DNA of 64,000 nucleotides from Raffaelea ambrosiae (GCA_002778195.1 PCDI01000002.1:4291234-4355233); one strand, 5' to 3'; positions 10,777 to 22,816 are shown, numbered from the stretch's first letter. Notes: generated from the letters alone by a model not told the origin. Program-made: numbers and translations.

Positions 10777-12943
10777 ATGTCTCCTACATATTCCGTACCT
10801 GAACAGGCAAAGGAGGTCTTCCTGAAAGGCATTTTGGAGAATCCGCTGATCTCCAAGAAATTGCCCCCAGAGGCAGCAGAGTGTGCGGCCCAGATCAGCT
10901 TTGAGGGCACCGACCTGCCACGCATTCCCATCAATTGGCGGTTTCCCGAGAGTGTCTCGTCTCTGAAAGCCCTCGAGGCCACGTACGTCAATGCCTTGCT
11001 GAAGCGCAAGTATGGCACGAAGCCGCCTCGAGTTACGATTAACACGTAAGTGTCTGGGATAAGAAGAGAGAGAGAGAGGACATCCTCAAAAAAGCGAGTG
11101 GGTTTACTAACAACAAAGCGACCATGCCTGTCTGTTTTTCATGTCTGTCATTTTGTTCGACATCGACCCGCACGGCCACCATCTGACAATTACCGATGGG
11201 ATAGAACCCCCAAAGGCAAAGCTTTTCCATGAGCTCTTTCCAGAGTAAGCAATGAAGAATCAACCAAGAATTGCACGACTTCATGGATCTGCCCATGTCT
11301 GACACTGTCTTGACCAACCCTAGCTATGACATTTATGACGCCCACGTCAAGCCTTACCGCCTGGCGGCCACCAACATTCATAAGACCAAGGATGGCCGCT
11401 TTTACCATATCCACGGTGCGCTTCCCTGGTGTCTAGACGTGTATGATGTTTGATACTGACGACTCGACACAGGCAGCTTGAACCCCGGCCCTACTATTGA
11501 GAGCCTGGGCCTGCCTGCCTACCAAGACGCGGCCACCATGGCTGAGGCCAACAAGCCCTATGCGGATGCCGTGGCCACCAAGACCGCCGCAGAGCTGGAC
11601 GTCCTGGCCAACGAACAGTACCGCCAAGCCGGCACCATCTGCCGGACCAAGGAGGAGTACGCTGCCAGCGAGCACGGCCGGGCCAACGCCCACGTCGGCC
11701 TGTACGAGTTGACAGCGTACCCGAGAAAGAGCAGCAGCAGCAGCGCCGGCAGTTTTAGTCGCCAGGCGCCCGGCTGGTGGCCCGACGCGCCGCAGACGTC
11801 GGCCAAGCGGCCGCTGGCCGGCCTCAAGGTCGTCGACCTGACACGCATCATCGCCGGGCCCGCCATCGCCCGTGGCCTCGCCGAGCTCGGCGCCAGCGTC
11901 ATGCACGTCAGCTGTCCGCGCCTCCCTGACTACGCGGCCCTGCTCGTCGACCTGAAATGGGGCAAGTGGAGCAGCAGCCTCGACTTTGCGGTCGAGGCGG
12001 ACCGCGAGACTCTGCAGACGCTCATCCTGGACGCCGACGTCGTCGTCGTCGGCTACCGGCCGGGCGTGCTGGACAAGTACGGCTTCAGCGTCGAGGGCAT
12101 TCTGGGTCTCGTCGAGGATCGTGACCGCGGGATCATCGTTGTGCAGGAGAACTGCTACGGCTGGCATGGGCCCTGGAAGGGGCGCAGCGGCTGGCAGCAG
12201 ATTAGCGATGCGGTAAGTTGCCAAAAAAAAAAAAAAAAAAAAAAAAAAAACAAAAAAAACACATCTACACCGCCTTCCCTCTCCATCTTCTCTTTACAAG
12301 CGCTGGAACCTTAGGCTGACACCCGGTCCCAGTGCTGCGGTGTGTCTATGGAATTTGGCCGAGCCATGGGCAACGACGAACCCGTCACGCCCGTCTTCCC
12401 CAACAGCGACTACTGCACCGGCATCTGCGGCGTTGTTGGCACTTTGGACGCCCTCATGAAGCGAGCAGAAGTGGGCGGGTCGTACCGTGTTGATGTACGT
12501 TTTGCACTCCGTACTTGTTTTTTTTTTTTTCTCTTTTTCTCTCCATCTCTGCTTTCTCACATTCATGTTTATTTGATTTCTAGGTGGCCTTAAACTACTA
12601 CTCTCAATGGCTCGTCAATTCCTGCGGAACCTATCCGGAAGATGTCTGGCAAGACTTGTGGAAGCGCAATGGACAAAAGGTGTGGCGCCACGACGACACT
12701 ATGGGTGACACTCTTCCGGCTTTTTTGCAGCTCATCGTCCGGAAGCATGCCCATGTCTTCTTCCGCCCCGAGTTCTTCGAAGAAAGGCCGTGCCCCAACA
12801 TTGGCTATGACATCAAGGCGGTGAAGCCTGTCTTGCGGTACGTTGACGGCGAGGTGGACCTCAAGTACAATGTTGGCACGCGTAAAAACGGAGTAGACAA
12901 GCCGTACTGGCCGGAGGATCTCATGGTCGAAATAGTAGAGTAA
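10777..12943 (+). CDS. CoA-transferase family III (CaiB/BaiF-like)
   Basis: Six exons in consistent phase: 10777-11045, 11119-11244, 11324-11415, 11473-12212, 12333-12494, 12584-12943 (582 aa). The protein shows the fungal class III CoA-transferase signature: VTINTDHACLFFM and RLAATNIHKTKDGRFYHIHG early, PLAGLKVVDLTRIIAGP..ARGLAELGA at the fold centre, then VVGYRPGVLDKYGF and VQENCYGWHGPWKGRSGW. Enzymes of this family move CoA between organic acids or carnitine-like acceptors through an aspartyl-CoA intermediate. The substrate here is unknown. There is no C-terminal peroxisomal signal (ends EIVE). The fourth intron contains an A-run of about 28 bases. An upstream GTG at 10768 is in frame but ATG 10777 is the natural start. 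Confidence 0.9.
12222..12250. repeat. Poly-A tract inside intron 4 of the CoA-transferase
   Basis: About 28 consecutive A with nearby A-rich sequence between a good donor (12213) and acceptor (12332). Assembly length may be inexact. Confidence 0.85.
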
Positions 12944-13339
12944 AAATGCAGGGGAAAAATCCAACGACAAAGAAAAGAAGAAAAGAACAGCAAGGCGAAC
13001 ACCATCCCCGTTAACAAAACAACAAGCAAACACACGCACACACACACAATAATAAAAACATTAAAAATACACGAACGCCCCAAGTAAACCGAGATATGCG
13101 TGGACGAATATGAGCCAGCGTTGGGGCTAGGGAACAGCATTTTCAGCACCCACCTCCTTGCTTGCTTTCGTGGGCGACAAAGTACGGCTGTGCTTCGGCG
13201 AGATCTCTGGTCGGGGCCGCAAGATTAAATCCTGCGGTGGGACGTCTCCAAGGACGGGTTGCAGCGGGACAGCACCCGAAGCCGACGCTTCTCCGGTCCC
13301 ACTGGTCTTGTCCAGCCACTCTTCCACCACCCGCTTGCC
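12944..13339. other. Gap between convergent genes
   Basis: Holds a short (CA)n run near 13030-13047 and the facing 3' UTRs of the CoA-transferase and the HNH-like gene. No gene seen. Confidence 0.6.
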
Positions 13340-14346
13340 CTAGAACTCCTCAGCCAGAATGCGGTAGACCATGTCGTCATCGGTAATGCTATCGTCAGCA
13401 ACGCCGCCGTTGTCGTCATCAGGGTCAAACACTGCCTTAAAGTCGTATCCGTTGGCCGCTCTAGCCAATGCAGCGATGCGTAGCAAGTCCCATTGTAGTT
13501 TCAAGATATGCCAATTTGGCACAGGGACAATCTCGCCGGGGGGTGTCTCGACTTGATGAAACTCAATCACTTGCCCATCGGCGATGGCACGTCTGCTTCT
13601 ATGGTCAAACACGCCTAGAGAAGCAGGGTCATTGGGCTCTAGGAGCTCATTGGGAGCCTTCGCTGGGTCCCTAGAAAGATTGCTGTGTATTGGTCGGGGG
13701 AGAAATCTGACCGCCACGCGGAGATGCTTGCCACCATCAAGCAGTTCGAGAGGCTGAAAGGCAATGGTGGCATTGGACCACAGCCGATGCATGTGGCAGC
13801 TGAGGGAAATCAGGTTCCCCGCGTTGTCCAGATCGTTACGAAGGAGGAAATGTTGCCACTCATTGTAGTCTTCTGAAGAGAACAAAGTCTCGCAATGAAA
13901 AAGAGCGGCTCTTACAGCTTCGGGATCCTTCTGGGAGGCCGTCGGTGGTTTTGTTAAAACTGGCATTGTCAGCTTAACTGATCAGGGAAGCAGAAAGATT
14001 GTGCGGACAGTTTCTTAGAAATTGTAACGAAGTAGCCAATGTCGCTTCCGAGGATGAATCTAGCCCGGTCAAGATCGTCGAGCAGCTTATAGAGAGCACT
14101 GATAGACAGTGTCATAACTGACGCCCACAAGCTGATCATTTTCTCGTCTGAACAATCGCGAAAGCTGTTGTGCAAAGTACGATAAATCTCCATTCGAGTG
14201 GTCACATCGTCGACAAGATCCGAAGGCGCTGCAATATCGTTGTCGTAAGTCAGAAAGCGTGACAACGCCTCGGCTTCACTTGGTGGCGCTCTTTCGAGAA
14301 ACATCGTGACTTGCTCGTAGATATGGTCCATCGTTTTATTGGCCAT
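13340..14346 (-). CDS. HNH-nuclease-domain-like fungal protein, possibly degenerate
   Basis: Two open frames belong together. The N-terminal frame runs from ATG 14346 (MANKTMDHIYEQVTMFLERA.., helical). The C-terminal frame is open from about 13966 to the stop at 13340, with ..NDLDNAGNLISLSCHMHRLW and a Pro/Leu-rich beta region. The latter matches the end of the fungal HNH endonuclease domain (N-x-I-x-L-x2-x-x-H-x-x-W). An in-phase intron 14028-13931 (GTTACA..CAG, with CTGAC inside) can join them, but the donor is poor and a frameshift is the alternative. The first conserved His of the motif (usual P-E-x-A-H) appears as DPEAVRA, so nuclease activity is doubtful. The C-terminus is very acidic. 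Confidence 0.55.
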
Positions 14347-15412
14347 TTTGCGCGGTCAGTGGTTCCTTGTGATGGAGAAACAATTAAAAAGCGAAATGGA
14401 AGCTTTACGAATGTCAGCTATCGTTGGGTGAGAATAGCAAAGTAAAAAAAGGTGTGGGAAAGTCAAGAAAAGAAGGTGCTGATAGTAGGAGAAAAAACGT
14501 GAAAAAAGGCATAGAGTAAGCAGTTGACGGAGAGAAACAAGGTCAAGAAAAAGATTATATAATTTTTGTGTAACATAAACGAACCTATCTTCTCGTTCGG
14601 TTATTACGTCACTGCTCCTCTGGAACATTTTTCTTGGGAGGGGAAGGAGCAAATGGTATGTGTATTGGATTTGCAGCTCATACCTATATTATACAGTTTT
14701 ACCACCATAAACCGCCTACCTGCTTGTTGCTCAGCAGAGGAGACAATTCCTTTTTTTTTTCTGTTGTTGACAGAATTTTCACTCTATTATCACGGTTTCA
14801 TTGACTTGATCAAATTGAGAAGCAAGTTCTCGCCGGAAGTCCTGACAATGCTAGGCTGCTTTAACTTGGTTTACAGTTTCGCACGTGATATTAGCAGAGG
14901 TCCAGCAGAGGCTTATTAATGCTCTATCAAATTAACACCCCTCCATGTCTTTTTTTTCTCTACGTCCCAACCATTTTCACAAATCATCCTGCCTTCATTA
15001 CCATCACGCCCGACTTGTGATCTGCTTCTCTCAAGCCGAAGATGATCCACGAAAACCTGGACGAGTTTCTAACAGAAGCACCAGAAAGCCAAGTAGAAGC
15101 CCCGTCGTTTGACTACTAAATCGACAGCGGTGATGATGAAGGGTCAACCGATGAGAACCGAGTAAGAGTGTTGAAGGGTGTAGATTTATCTGGGGCTGGC
15201 CAAGGAGGGAGGACACCACAGTTGGAGTGGAGTCAAGCCGCGGGGCCAGAAGCTCTGAAGCTGCTTCTCATCCCGTCACGCCTATATCTGGACTGGTTCA
15301 ACTGCTTCTAAAGTGATTTGCAAGTATTTGCTTTGTATCCCCACGTCTTTGATGATTTGTTTATTTCTAAACTGGATGTATCGATTGTTCCCATTCTAGC
15401 CCCTTTTCTGGT
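14347..15412. other. AT-rich gene-poor stretch
   Basis: No frame with splice or family support. A frame starting at ATG 15042 runs 25 codons, meets TAA at 15114-15116 and stays open to 15311, but it is not recognisable. Confidence 0.5.
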
Positions 15413-17596
15413 CTACAGTTTAGCGCCTTTGGAACGTCTCCGCGCAGCCTCCTCGTCTCTCAATAGACGTCGCAAGATCTTTCCGCTGTTGTTCTTGGGT
15501 ATCTCCTGGCGGAATTCAATCCCCCCACGAAGCCACTTGTACCGAGACTTGTGTTTTTCAAAGCTCTCATTGATCTCCCGTGCCAACGCCTCGTCCGACA
15601 TGGTGGATTCTGGCCTCTTGACAACAAACGCCTTGGGCAGTTCGCCGTTCCGATCGTCTTCGACAGCAATGACAGCCACATCAACCGCATCGGGGTGCTC
15701 GAGAATTTGGGATTCCAGCTCGGCCGGCGAAACTTGCATGCCCTAACGACAATCTGTTAGTTTGGGCCCACTCCAAAAATGAGTTCATTGCGCACGAACC
15801 TTGACTTTGATCAGCTCTTTGATGCGGTCGATGATGAAAATATGTTCTGACCCCGTTGCTGGACTCTTGCGGAACAAGCCCTTGTCGCCCGTGTGCATCC
15901 ATCCATCCACAAACGTCTCTTTGCTGGCCTGTTCGTTGTTCAGGTAGCCCTGGAGCGCCACGCTCGGTGATCGCACCCAGATCTCGCCGGGTTGGTCGTA
16001 GCCTGTGCACTCCGTCCCATCTTCGGCCACAATTTTCACCTCCACGTTGGGGAGTAACACGCCAGATGATCCGTGGAAAATGTCTCCCTTGGGGGTGGAG
16101 CTGACAACCGTCACAACCTCTGTCAGTCCTATTTGTCCATGCTGGTCAGCAAAATGTTCTTCAACGTAATGGACCCAATCCAGAGAACCCAAGACCACGC
16201 ACCATATCCTTGCCGGATTACGCCGTTGGGCAAGATCCGCTGAATGGCAGCCCATGCGCCCTCGCTGAAGGATGCAGCTCCCGTGAGAAGATTGGTAGCA
16301 CAGGCTAAGTCGTATTGCTTGACAAGATCCTCATTCCGAATGCAATCGAGAAGAATAGGCGGAACCTGGTGGATACAATATTAACAACTGTTCCACAAGT
16401 GCGGCTATATGTCAGTAGAGACAACGGTAGGGGGGTACCAAACCATGTACAAAAGGCTGATGCGGTATTTCGAAATGGCCTTCAGCATGCCTTCCAGATC
16501 GTATTTCGGCAAGATGACGACTCCGTCGCCGCGGTAGACTGTTCCGTGGGTGATCACAACAAGGGCGTAGATGTGACTGATGGGCAACAAACCGAGTGCC
16601 ATTTTGACCTCGCCTGGCTCACGCTGCGTTCGCTCCAAATGTGCCTGTTGCATCATGTTGGCTATCACGTTTCTGTGCGTGATTTTAACACCTTTCTGGA
16701 ACAGCATGGTCAGATATGCCTATGACAGCGACAAATTCCCGAGAAATCGACGAAGAGGTTTCATATTTCATTTTTTCGATAAAAAAAAGGAAACAAAGAA
16801 AGTCATACCGGAAGTCCCGATGTTCCACTCGAGAAGCAGACATAGGCAACTTGTTCTGCTCCCTGATTCTCGCTCCATGAAAGTGGCTCCAGCGGCAAGA
16901 GTGTCTTTCCCAGATCGACCAATGACTGAATGGATTTGAACTGGTGTCCGCCGTGGGTGTTTGCACTCGGATCGGCCGTATCACCACCAATGCCGAGCAA
17001 GAATACATTTTGGAGAGGAATGTCGGCTTTTTGGGCGGTAATGACGGCAGCCGGTAGCAGTGCACGGCATGTTATTAGGGCCTTGGCTCCGGTTTGTTTG
17101 GCCTGTGCAGCGGCTTCTGAAGCAGACGCGCTGGCGTGAATGGGAGTGACAATGCCGTTGAGACGGTGCGTAGCCCACATGGCCGGAATGGTGTCTATCT
17201 GTGGAGTCTGTCAGCTCTCTTTCTCGAGCGCGAAATACACGCCCATCTTCATTCGAACCCTCCCCCCCCTTTAAAAAAAACCCAAACACTGCTATCTTCC
17301 AGTATGATCTATGTCCAGGGACTCACCGAATTGAGCGAGAAAATAGCTACCACCTTGTCCCACGGACTGCCCTGATTCGGCGACCAGGAGAGATGGCGAC
17401 CCAGGCCTGCAGCCAGCTCCTCGACTCGCTGGTTCACGTCGCTCACCAAGTAGGTCTTGCCGGTGGTGTTGCATATGTACATCGGCGCGGACTCGGCCGC
17501 AGGCTGTCGCCCATATTGGTCGTCCAGAATAAACCTGTGGATGGGCACATTGCTGGGCGGCGCAAAAGACAGCGCATGGACCGACTTGAACACCAT
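15413..17596 (-). CDS. 4-coumarate-CoA ligase-type acyl-CoA synthetase, peroxisomal
   Basis: Six exons on the minus strand: 17596-17327, 17198-16809, 16695-16444, 16365-16203, 16128-15800, 15742-15413, all in phase (577 aa). ANL-superfamily motifs appear in order: A3 P-loop CFSSGTSGLPKGVKITHRN (split by intron 2 between P and K), A5 YGLTEVV (split by intron 4), A7/A8 WMHTGDKG and IDRIKELIKVK, and A10 NNSGKILRRLL with the catalytic Lys. The chemistry is acid + ATP + CoA to acyl-CoA via an acyl-adenylate. The last three residues are AKL, a peroxisomal PTS1 signal. This suggests an aromatic or branched acid being activated for beta-oxidation. Substrate class is inference. Confidence 0.92.
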
Positions 17597-18416
17597 TGTG
17601 TGAAAATGACTTCTCGGGTGATGTCCTCGGGTGATTTGGATCTCGAGCCAAGCTTTCCGTCGGCTCGCAATGGGGGACGGTGTCGCGCGTGGACTAGTTT
17701 GCGCGGGGGGTCGTAGTCTTATCTGAAACCGACTCTACCATCGTCCGAGGCATCCCTTGCTCTGGAATGAGCCGAGGGTCTCGAGTCTTGGTGCGGGGGA
17801 AGCGTGTTGTGGAGGTAGTGGAGATGCGGGAGGATATGAGACTAGTCGACCAAGATGCCCGATGGAGACAAGGGGGACAAGTGCATTGCTCCCTTCACGA
17901 TGGACGACAGGGGACGTCTTGCCAATAAATAGTTCATATGGAGGTGACCAGGCAAGGCGGCTGGCTTGCGACCTCACCCGGCGTTGGATGGATCCTACGC
18001 ATTGGACACGACTAGTATTTGTCCCTTCTTGTTCTTGTGCGCCATCAGACTCCCCCCACCCTCCCAAAAAGATGACGTGTGACGATGACGATGATGCCTG
18101 TGTTGCTTGGCGGGTGAGATATGTCGTTCTTGAGAGTCTATGGGGTGTGGTCGGGGGTGGAGCCGCAAGATGATAGCTGACGCACATGGCCGTGAGCTGC
18201 GGGTGAATTCGTTCGCGAGGGGAATCGGAGTGATCAATAACGCGATGCCTGGCAATGATTCTTGTGTCGAAAGATGTCTTGCGCGGAAAGATGCTCAAAC
18301 CCCGAGAGTTCCACCACTCTTGTCCCTGAGGGCAAGATGCCGGTCTCTGTAGTTGTCCTGACCATGCATGTGGTCGTGATGGTTTTGTTCCTAGTATGGG
18401 CCATTTATTTCAACAC
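17597..18416. other. Promoter of the acyl-CoA synthetase and spacer to the tRNA
   Basis: No coding frame with support. Reading frames on both strands are short and of mixed composition. Confidence 0.5.
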
Positions 18417-18488
18417 GGCCCCTTGGCCTAATGGTAAGGCGTTGCTTTCCGGTGGCAAAGATTCTGGGTTCGAGTCCCAGGGGGGTCG
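18417..18488 (+). tRNA. tRNA-Arg (anticodon CCG)
   Basis: The cloverleaf folds by hand. The acceptor stem GGCCCCT pairs with GGGGGTC (18481-18487, two G-U pairs). The D arm is GCC-TAATGGTAA-GGC. The anticodon stem TTGCT/GGCAA encloses the loop TTCCGGT, giving anticodon CCG at 18449-18451. The T arm is CTGGG-TTCGAGT-CCCAG, with discriminator G at 18488. No intron. It reads CGG codons. B-box-like GGTTCGAGTCC is present. Confidence 0.93.
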
Positions 18489-18496
18489 TTTTTTTT
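18489..18496 (+). terminator. RNA polymerase III terminator
   Basis: Run of eight T directly after the tRNA discriminator base. Confidence 0.85.
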
Positions 18497-18730
18497 GGGT
18501 TTATATTTTTATATTTTTTACATTTTTACATTTTTAGTCTTATTTTGTATTTTCACTTTCTTTTCCACACTTGTTTTTTTTTTCCAAAATAAAAAATAAA
18601 AATAAAATAAAAAATCCTCTCATTTGGTACCTGTAACGTCAAAATTCATTCATTCAATCTGGAGCAGTATACGCAACCATGGGTTTCCTTGTCCACATCC
18701 TCTTCTCTTCCCGCCCAGTATTTTCTCCCT

Positions 18731-21045
18731 TCAGGGCCCAAGAGAATAAAAGGCAGCGCCGAGTTCCGTGACCCGGCCCGAGATGGAGGTTGCTGCCACA
18801 GGCCACATCCGCCGCAAGAGCTTGTCGTGGACAACGGGCACCCACAGATACTGGCTCAGACGGGCCTGCAGTCGGTCGTAGTCACTAGCCATGCCCCTGC
18901 TGCTGTGACTGTGACAACCTCTCGAGGGCTCGGAAGATTCGAGTCGGCTGGTAAAGGCATCCATCATCCAGCCCGTCTCGTCGTCGTCCTTGGTCTTGTC
19001 GGGCCACTTTCGGCCGCCCCGCGTCACACTGGCGGCCAGGAAGAGTGTCCAGAGCTGCAAGTCGACAGGAAGCGGTTCCGTCTCTGTTTCCGTCTCTGTT
19101 TCCGTCTCTGTTTCCGTCTCTGTTGCTGCTGCGACTTCTGTCGCCGCCGCCGCCGCCACCGTGGCCACTGCGGCGGCCACTGCGGCCGCCTCCTCCTCGA
19201 GTACCCGACGCAGATTCCCGACAAGCTCGAGGCCGTATGTCGCATCCGCGGGCCGCTCGTTCAGAATCGAGAGCGAGAACAGAATGAGGCCGATGCGGAC
19301 CAGCTGGCCCAGGCGGCGGCCACGAGGCGTGGCGATGGACGCCAGAGCGTCGCGCAGAGCGCCGGACACGAGGGTGTACTGGATGCCGGTCAGCAGGTGG
19401 CGCAGCTGGATGGCCGCGGCTACGGTGGGCCGCTTGCGCACGGCCGTCTCGAGGATGCGGGCGTCTGTCGTGGTCTCGGAGACCACCTCCGAGGCTTCGA
19501 AGCCGCCCGCGTCGGACCAGCACCAGACGGCCTCCTCCAGCTGGCGCGTGCAGCGGACGAGCATGGGGTCGAGCAGCGGGAACCTCTGGACCAGACGATC
19601 GAAGCCGGCGCTGCGGAACGCGTGGAGGTTGCGGAGGGAAATGTCCGGCGGCAGCGCCTCGGACAGGTGGCTGCATGCGCCGTGTCCGTCGAAGTAGGGC
19701 GTCAGGTCGTCGTCCAGAGCGCCGTACAGATCAGCCCTGGGGAATGGTGGTCAGTGGTCAGTGTAGCTTAGGGGGGGGGGGGGGGGAAAGCGGAATCTGA
19801 TTCTGGTTCTCACCGGAAGACTTTTTGCAGGATGGGGGGCTGAGAATAGAGGCTTTCGATGCCTCCGTAATAGCGGACAAGCTGTTTGAGGCCCTGCATG
19901 TGCATCTCCCAGTGGTCTTTGCGACCATTGCTTCGCTAGAAGCCGTCAGAAACAGTTGGTGGGCTGTGGGGGGCCACTGGTTACCACGACTCACTTCGAA
20001 CAAGGCAATGCCGGCCACCAGGACAAGGGTGCCACTACTGATGCAGGTCTTGCTGGCGACGGCTGCCGCCGTGATCTCGGCAAGGCGCCGGTTGACCATA
20101 ACAATAGCACTGTGCAGGTGCCACATGGCACAGCTGGCCCCATTGGGTCCGTCGGCACCGCCAGCCCCAGCCGTGTAGGTAATGTAGGCGTAGGCGCAGC
20201 CGATAAAGGTGTGCAGCAAGGCTGCGTCGGTGAAGCCCAGGGGCAGCCAGTACTCGGTGTACGGGTTGTAGCCAGCAGCCCGCTCGAGCGTGTAGAGCAT
20301 TTTCCAGGTGGTGGTGCAGGCTGTGGGGTCAGTCCATCCACGTCACATAGGAAGTGCCTTTGTATGGGGAAAAAAAAAAAGACCTACAGAACATGAGGAG
20401 GTCGTGCATGTAAGGTTCCATATGCATGGGCAGCGCGTTGAACGGATCCACACCCGGGATCTGGTGCAGAACCCGATGCTGGCTGTACCATTCCACGAGG
20501 GTCGAAACTTTTCCTTCAATCATATCCCCGTCCTGGCGGAGAAACCGCTGCATCTGTATTTGCCGCAGGTGCTCCGCCTCGCTGGTCGGGTCTGCTTTTT
20601 GGTCTTTGTCGGCTCGGCCGCGGCGGCGAGCCTGGACGCGGATCCGGGTCTGCGCAGACCTGTCCAGATCCTTCGTCTTGGGCGAGAGATTGATGAATTC
20701 GAACGAGGCCGGCTGAGGCCCTTTCCGGTGGGCGTCTCGTTTGGTTGCGAGGCCTGCATTGGAACCATTGGCACCATTGGGTGCCGGCGCCTTGATTTTG
20801 ATTTTCGTTGCTGGAAGGTCACACTGCGTGGTTAGCCGAGCAATCCGAATGTTCCGGCGAGATGTGGGCTGGCAAAAGCAAGAGCACTGACAGCCTTTGG
20901 GACGTCCTCGCTTCCAGGGTCCTGGCACCTTGACGGGGCCCCTGTGATAGGAGAAAATGTCGGTCCTCTGCTCCGACTTGTCTGACTTGTCTGGACCGAC
21001 CGCGGCCGAAAGGGGAAAGACGATCTCGACCGGATGGAGACCCAT
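18731..21045 (-). CDS. Fungal-specific regulator-like protein without a zinc cluster
   Basis: Exons on the minus strand: 21045?-20388, 20320-19995, 19935-19814, 19736-18731 (about 703 aa if the first ATG is right). The core resembles the 'FEFIN' class of fungal transcription-factor-like proteins: SFEFINLSPKTKD followed by a basic stretch (RIRVQARRRGRADKD). Next come VDPFNALPMHMEPYMHDLL, LLHTFIGCAYAYIT and HWEMHMQGLKQLVRYYGG, a signature of these C6-less regulators. The C-terminal part holds a (Thr-Glu)n tract. The 5' end is uncertain: an AG preceded by GCTAAC lies near 20825, so a first intron may remove part of the listed N-terminus. It is divergent from the SDR gene. Regulatory role is inferred. 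Confidence 0.7.
19078..19129 (-). repeat. 12-bp tandem repeat coding (Thr-Glu)n
   Basis: About four copies of a 12-bp unit (GTCTCTGTTTCC on +). On the minus strand it is read as alternating Thr-Glu within the regulator-like protein. Confidence 0.85.
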
Positions 21046-21720
21046 GACAAAAGCCCGACAAAAAAACACTGAAGAGGTCTGAGCTGGCACAGATAGGTGG
21101 TGGTGCAAACAGGTAAAGGGAAAATGTGCGTCCGGGTTGCTCGTGGGAGAGTTCGACAATATGATGCAATCGTAGCCAACTAAGCTTGTGAACCGGCCGA
21201 GCATTATTCGCCACTTATACCATGTTGGAGCCGTACTAACCGGAATAGGACAGCGTTCTTCTGGAGAAATTCGGCCCAAATAGGCAAGGCGTCGATAGGT
21301 GCAGGATGTTCCCCGGATATTGCGGCTTTTATTATCCCGGTTCCGAGCTCTCTGTGTCCACGAGCTCAACGAAACGTACTGTACTGATCGGGCAAGCAAG
21401 CTTTCAGAAATGCGTCCAGACAGGGATTAGTGTGGAACGGTTGTGTCCTTCCATGAAGTCTGTGCTCTTGCATGGAGTCTGTTTTTTTTCTTTTTTCTTC
21501 TTTCCATGATGTCTGTTGTCTTCTATGCAGTGCGTGACAAAGCCTATGGATTAGAAATGACGAGTAGGGACGCTGCTAGGCATATAAAAGCAGAGACAAG
21601 CCTTGGTAGAATCCAATAGCAAGGCCATGGATCAATTTCTACTGCAACTCCCAGCCCCGAGTTCACATTTCAAGTCCATTGTTGAGAAAACACCGAATTA
21701 GGTCTTTTCTTCTACAAACT
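21046..21720. other. Shared divergent promoter region
   Basis: 675 bp between the minus-strand regulator and the plus-strand SDR. It includes a TATA-like element serving the SDR side. No other gene seen. Confidence 0.55.
21583..21590 (+). promoter_or_regulatory. TATA-like element of the SDR gene
   Basis: TATAAAAG located about 131 bp before the SDR start codon. Position and orientation fit, but no transcript evidence is available. Confidence 0.5.
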
Positions 21721-22816
21721 ATGACTTACACGGCCAAGACCACCGGCGAGGAGGTCGCCCGCGACTGCCAGGCGCGCATCTCCGGCAAGACGGTTCTTGT
21801 TACTGGCGTCAGCCCCGGCAGCCTGGGGGCGTCGTTCGCCACGACCATTGCGCCCTTTGGACCTGCGGTGCTCATCCTGGCCTCATACAGTGTCGCCAAA
21901 GCGGACCAGACAGCGCGCGACGTGGCCGCCGTAGCGCCAGACGTGAAGACGCATGTGGTCAGGCTGGACCTGGCATCGCAGGCGCAGGTGCGCGAGGCGG
22001 CCGCCGAAATCTTGGCAAGCCACCCTGTCATCGACGTCCTGGTCAACAATGCCGGCGTCATGGCAACGCCGTACAGCACGACGGCCGAAGGCATCGAGCG
22101 GCAGTTTGGCACGAACCACATTGGCCATTTCCTGCTGACGAACCTGCTGCTGCCAAAGATGCTGGAAGCGCGTCGTGCTGCTGCTGCAGAGCCTCTGGAG
22201 CCGCTGCGGGTGGTCAACGTGACCAGCAACGGGTTCCGGTATGGATGGGTCCGACATGGGGACATCAACTTTGGGGTGCGTCGGGTCGATCCTTGACTGC
22301 CTTGCTTTCTTTCTTTCGATCGTCGACGACTGAGCGCGGCTAACATTGTGCATCCAGGACGGTGCTACGTATGACCGCTGGTTCGCCTATGGCCAGTCCA
22401 AGACGGCCAACATGCTCTTCTCCCGCTCGCTGGCCGCCAAGCTGGGCGGCCAAGGTGTCGTCTCCGTCAGCCTGCACCCGGGCGTCATCATGTCCACCAA
22501 CCTGAGCCGCGACCTCGCCATGGAGGACTTTGCCGAGCTGGGCCCGCGGGACCGCCAGCTGGGCCACCGGCTGTTCTGGGACCACGGCTTTGACCCCAAG
22601 ACGCCTGGCGAGGGCGTGGCCACGCATGTGTTTGCGGCCTTCCACCCGAGCCTGGACGCGCCCGACGTCAATGGCGCGTATCTTCAGGACGTCCATGTGG
22701 AGGACGATGCCAACGTCATGAGCTGGGCCCGCGACCCGCTGGACGCCGAGAAGCTGTGGGAGCTGAGCGAGAAGCTGGTATCGCAGAAGTTTGACTACCA
22801 AAGGGGACGAGCATGA
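21721..22816 (+). CDS. Short-chain dehydrogenase/reductase (Bli-4/WWOX-like group)
   Basis: Two exons, 21721-22275 and 22358-22816 (337 aa), joined over an 82-nt intron with GCTAAC and CAG. Classical SDR features are all present: nucleotide-binding TGVSPGSLGASFA near residue 20, the acidic stretch RLDLASQAQV, the NNAGVMATPY motif, NHIGHFLLTN, the Ser of VVNVTSNGFR, and the catalytic pair YGQSK. Fungal relatives are often annotated as light-induced alcohol dehydrogenase Bli-4 or WW-domain oxidoreductase-like. It would catalyse NAD(P)-dependent oxidation or reduction of an unknown carbonyl substrate. The ATG used is the first after the TATA-like element and precedes the family's usual N-terminal extension. 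Confidence 0.92.

Noticed and set aside
10514..10825. 103-codon frame upstream of the CoA-transferase
   Set aside because: Pyrimidine-rich leader sequence with no family resemblance; overlaps the true start codon in another frame.
15042..15311. Frame starting MIHENLDEFL that continues past a TAA for about 65 codons
   Set aside because: No recognised family, no splice signals to remove the stop and AT-rich surroundings; could be chance or an old remnant.
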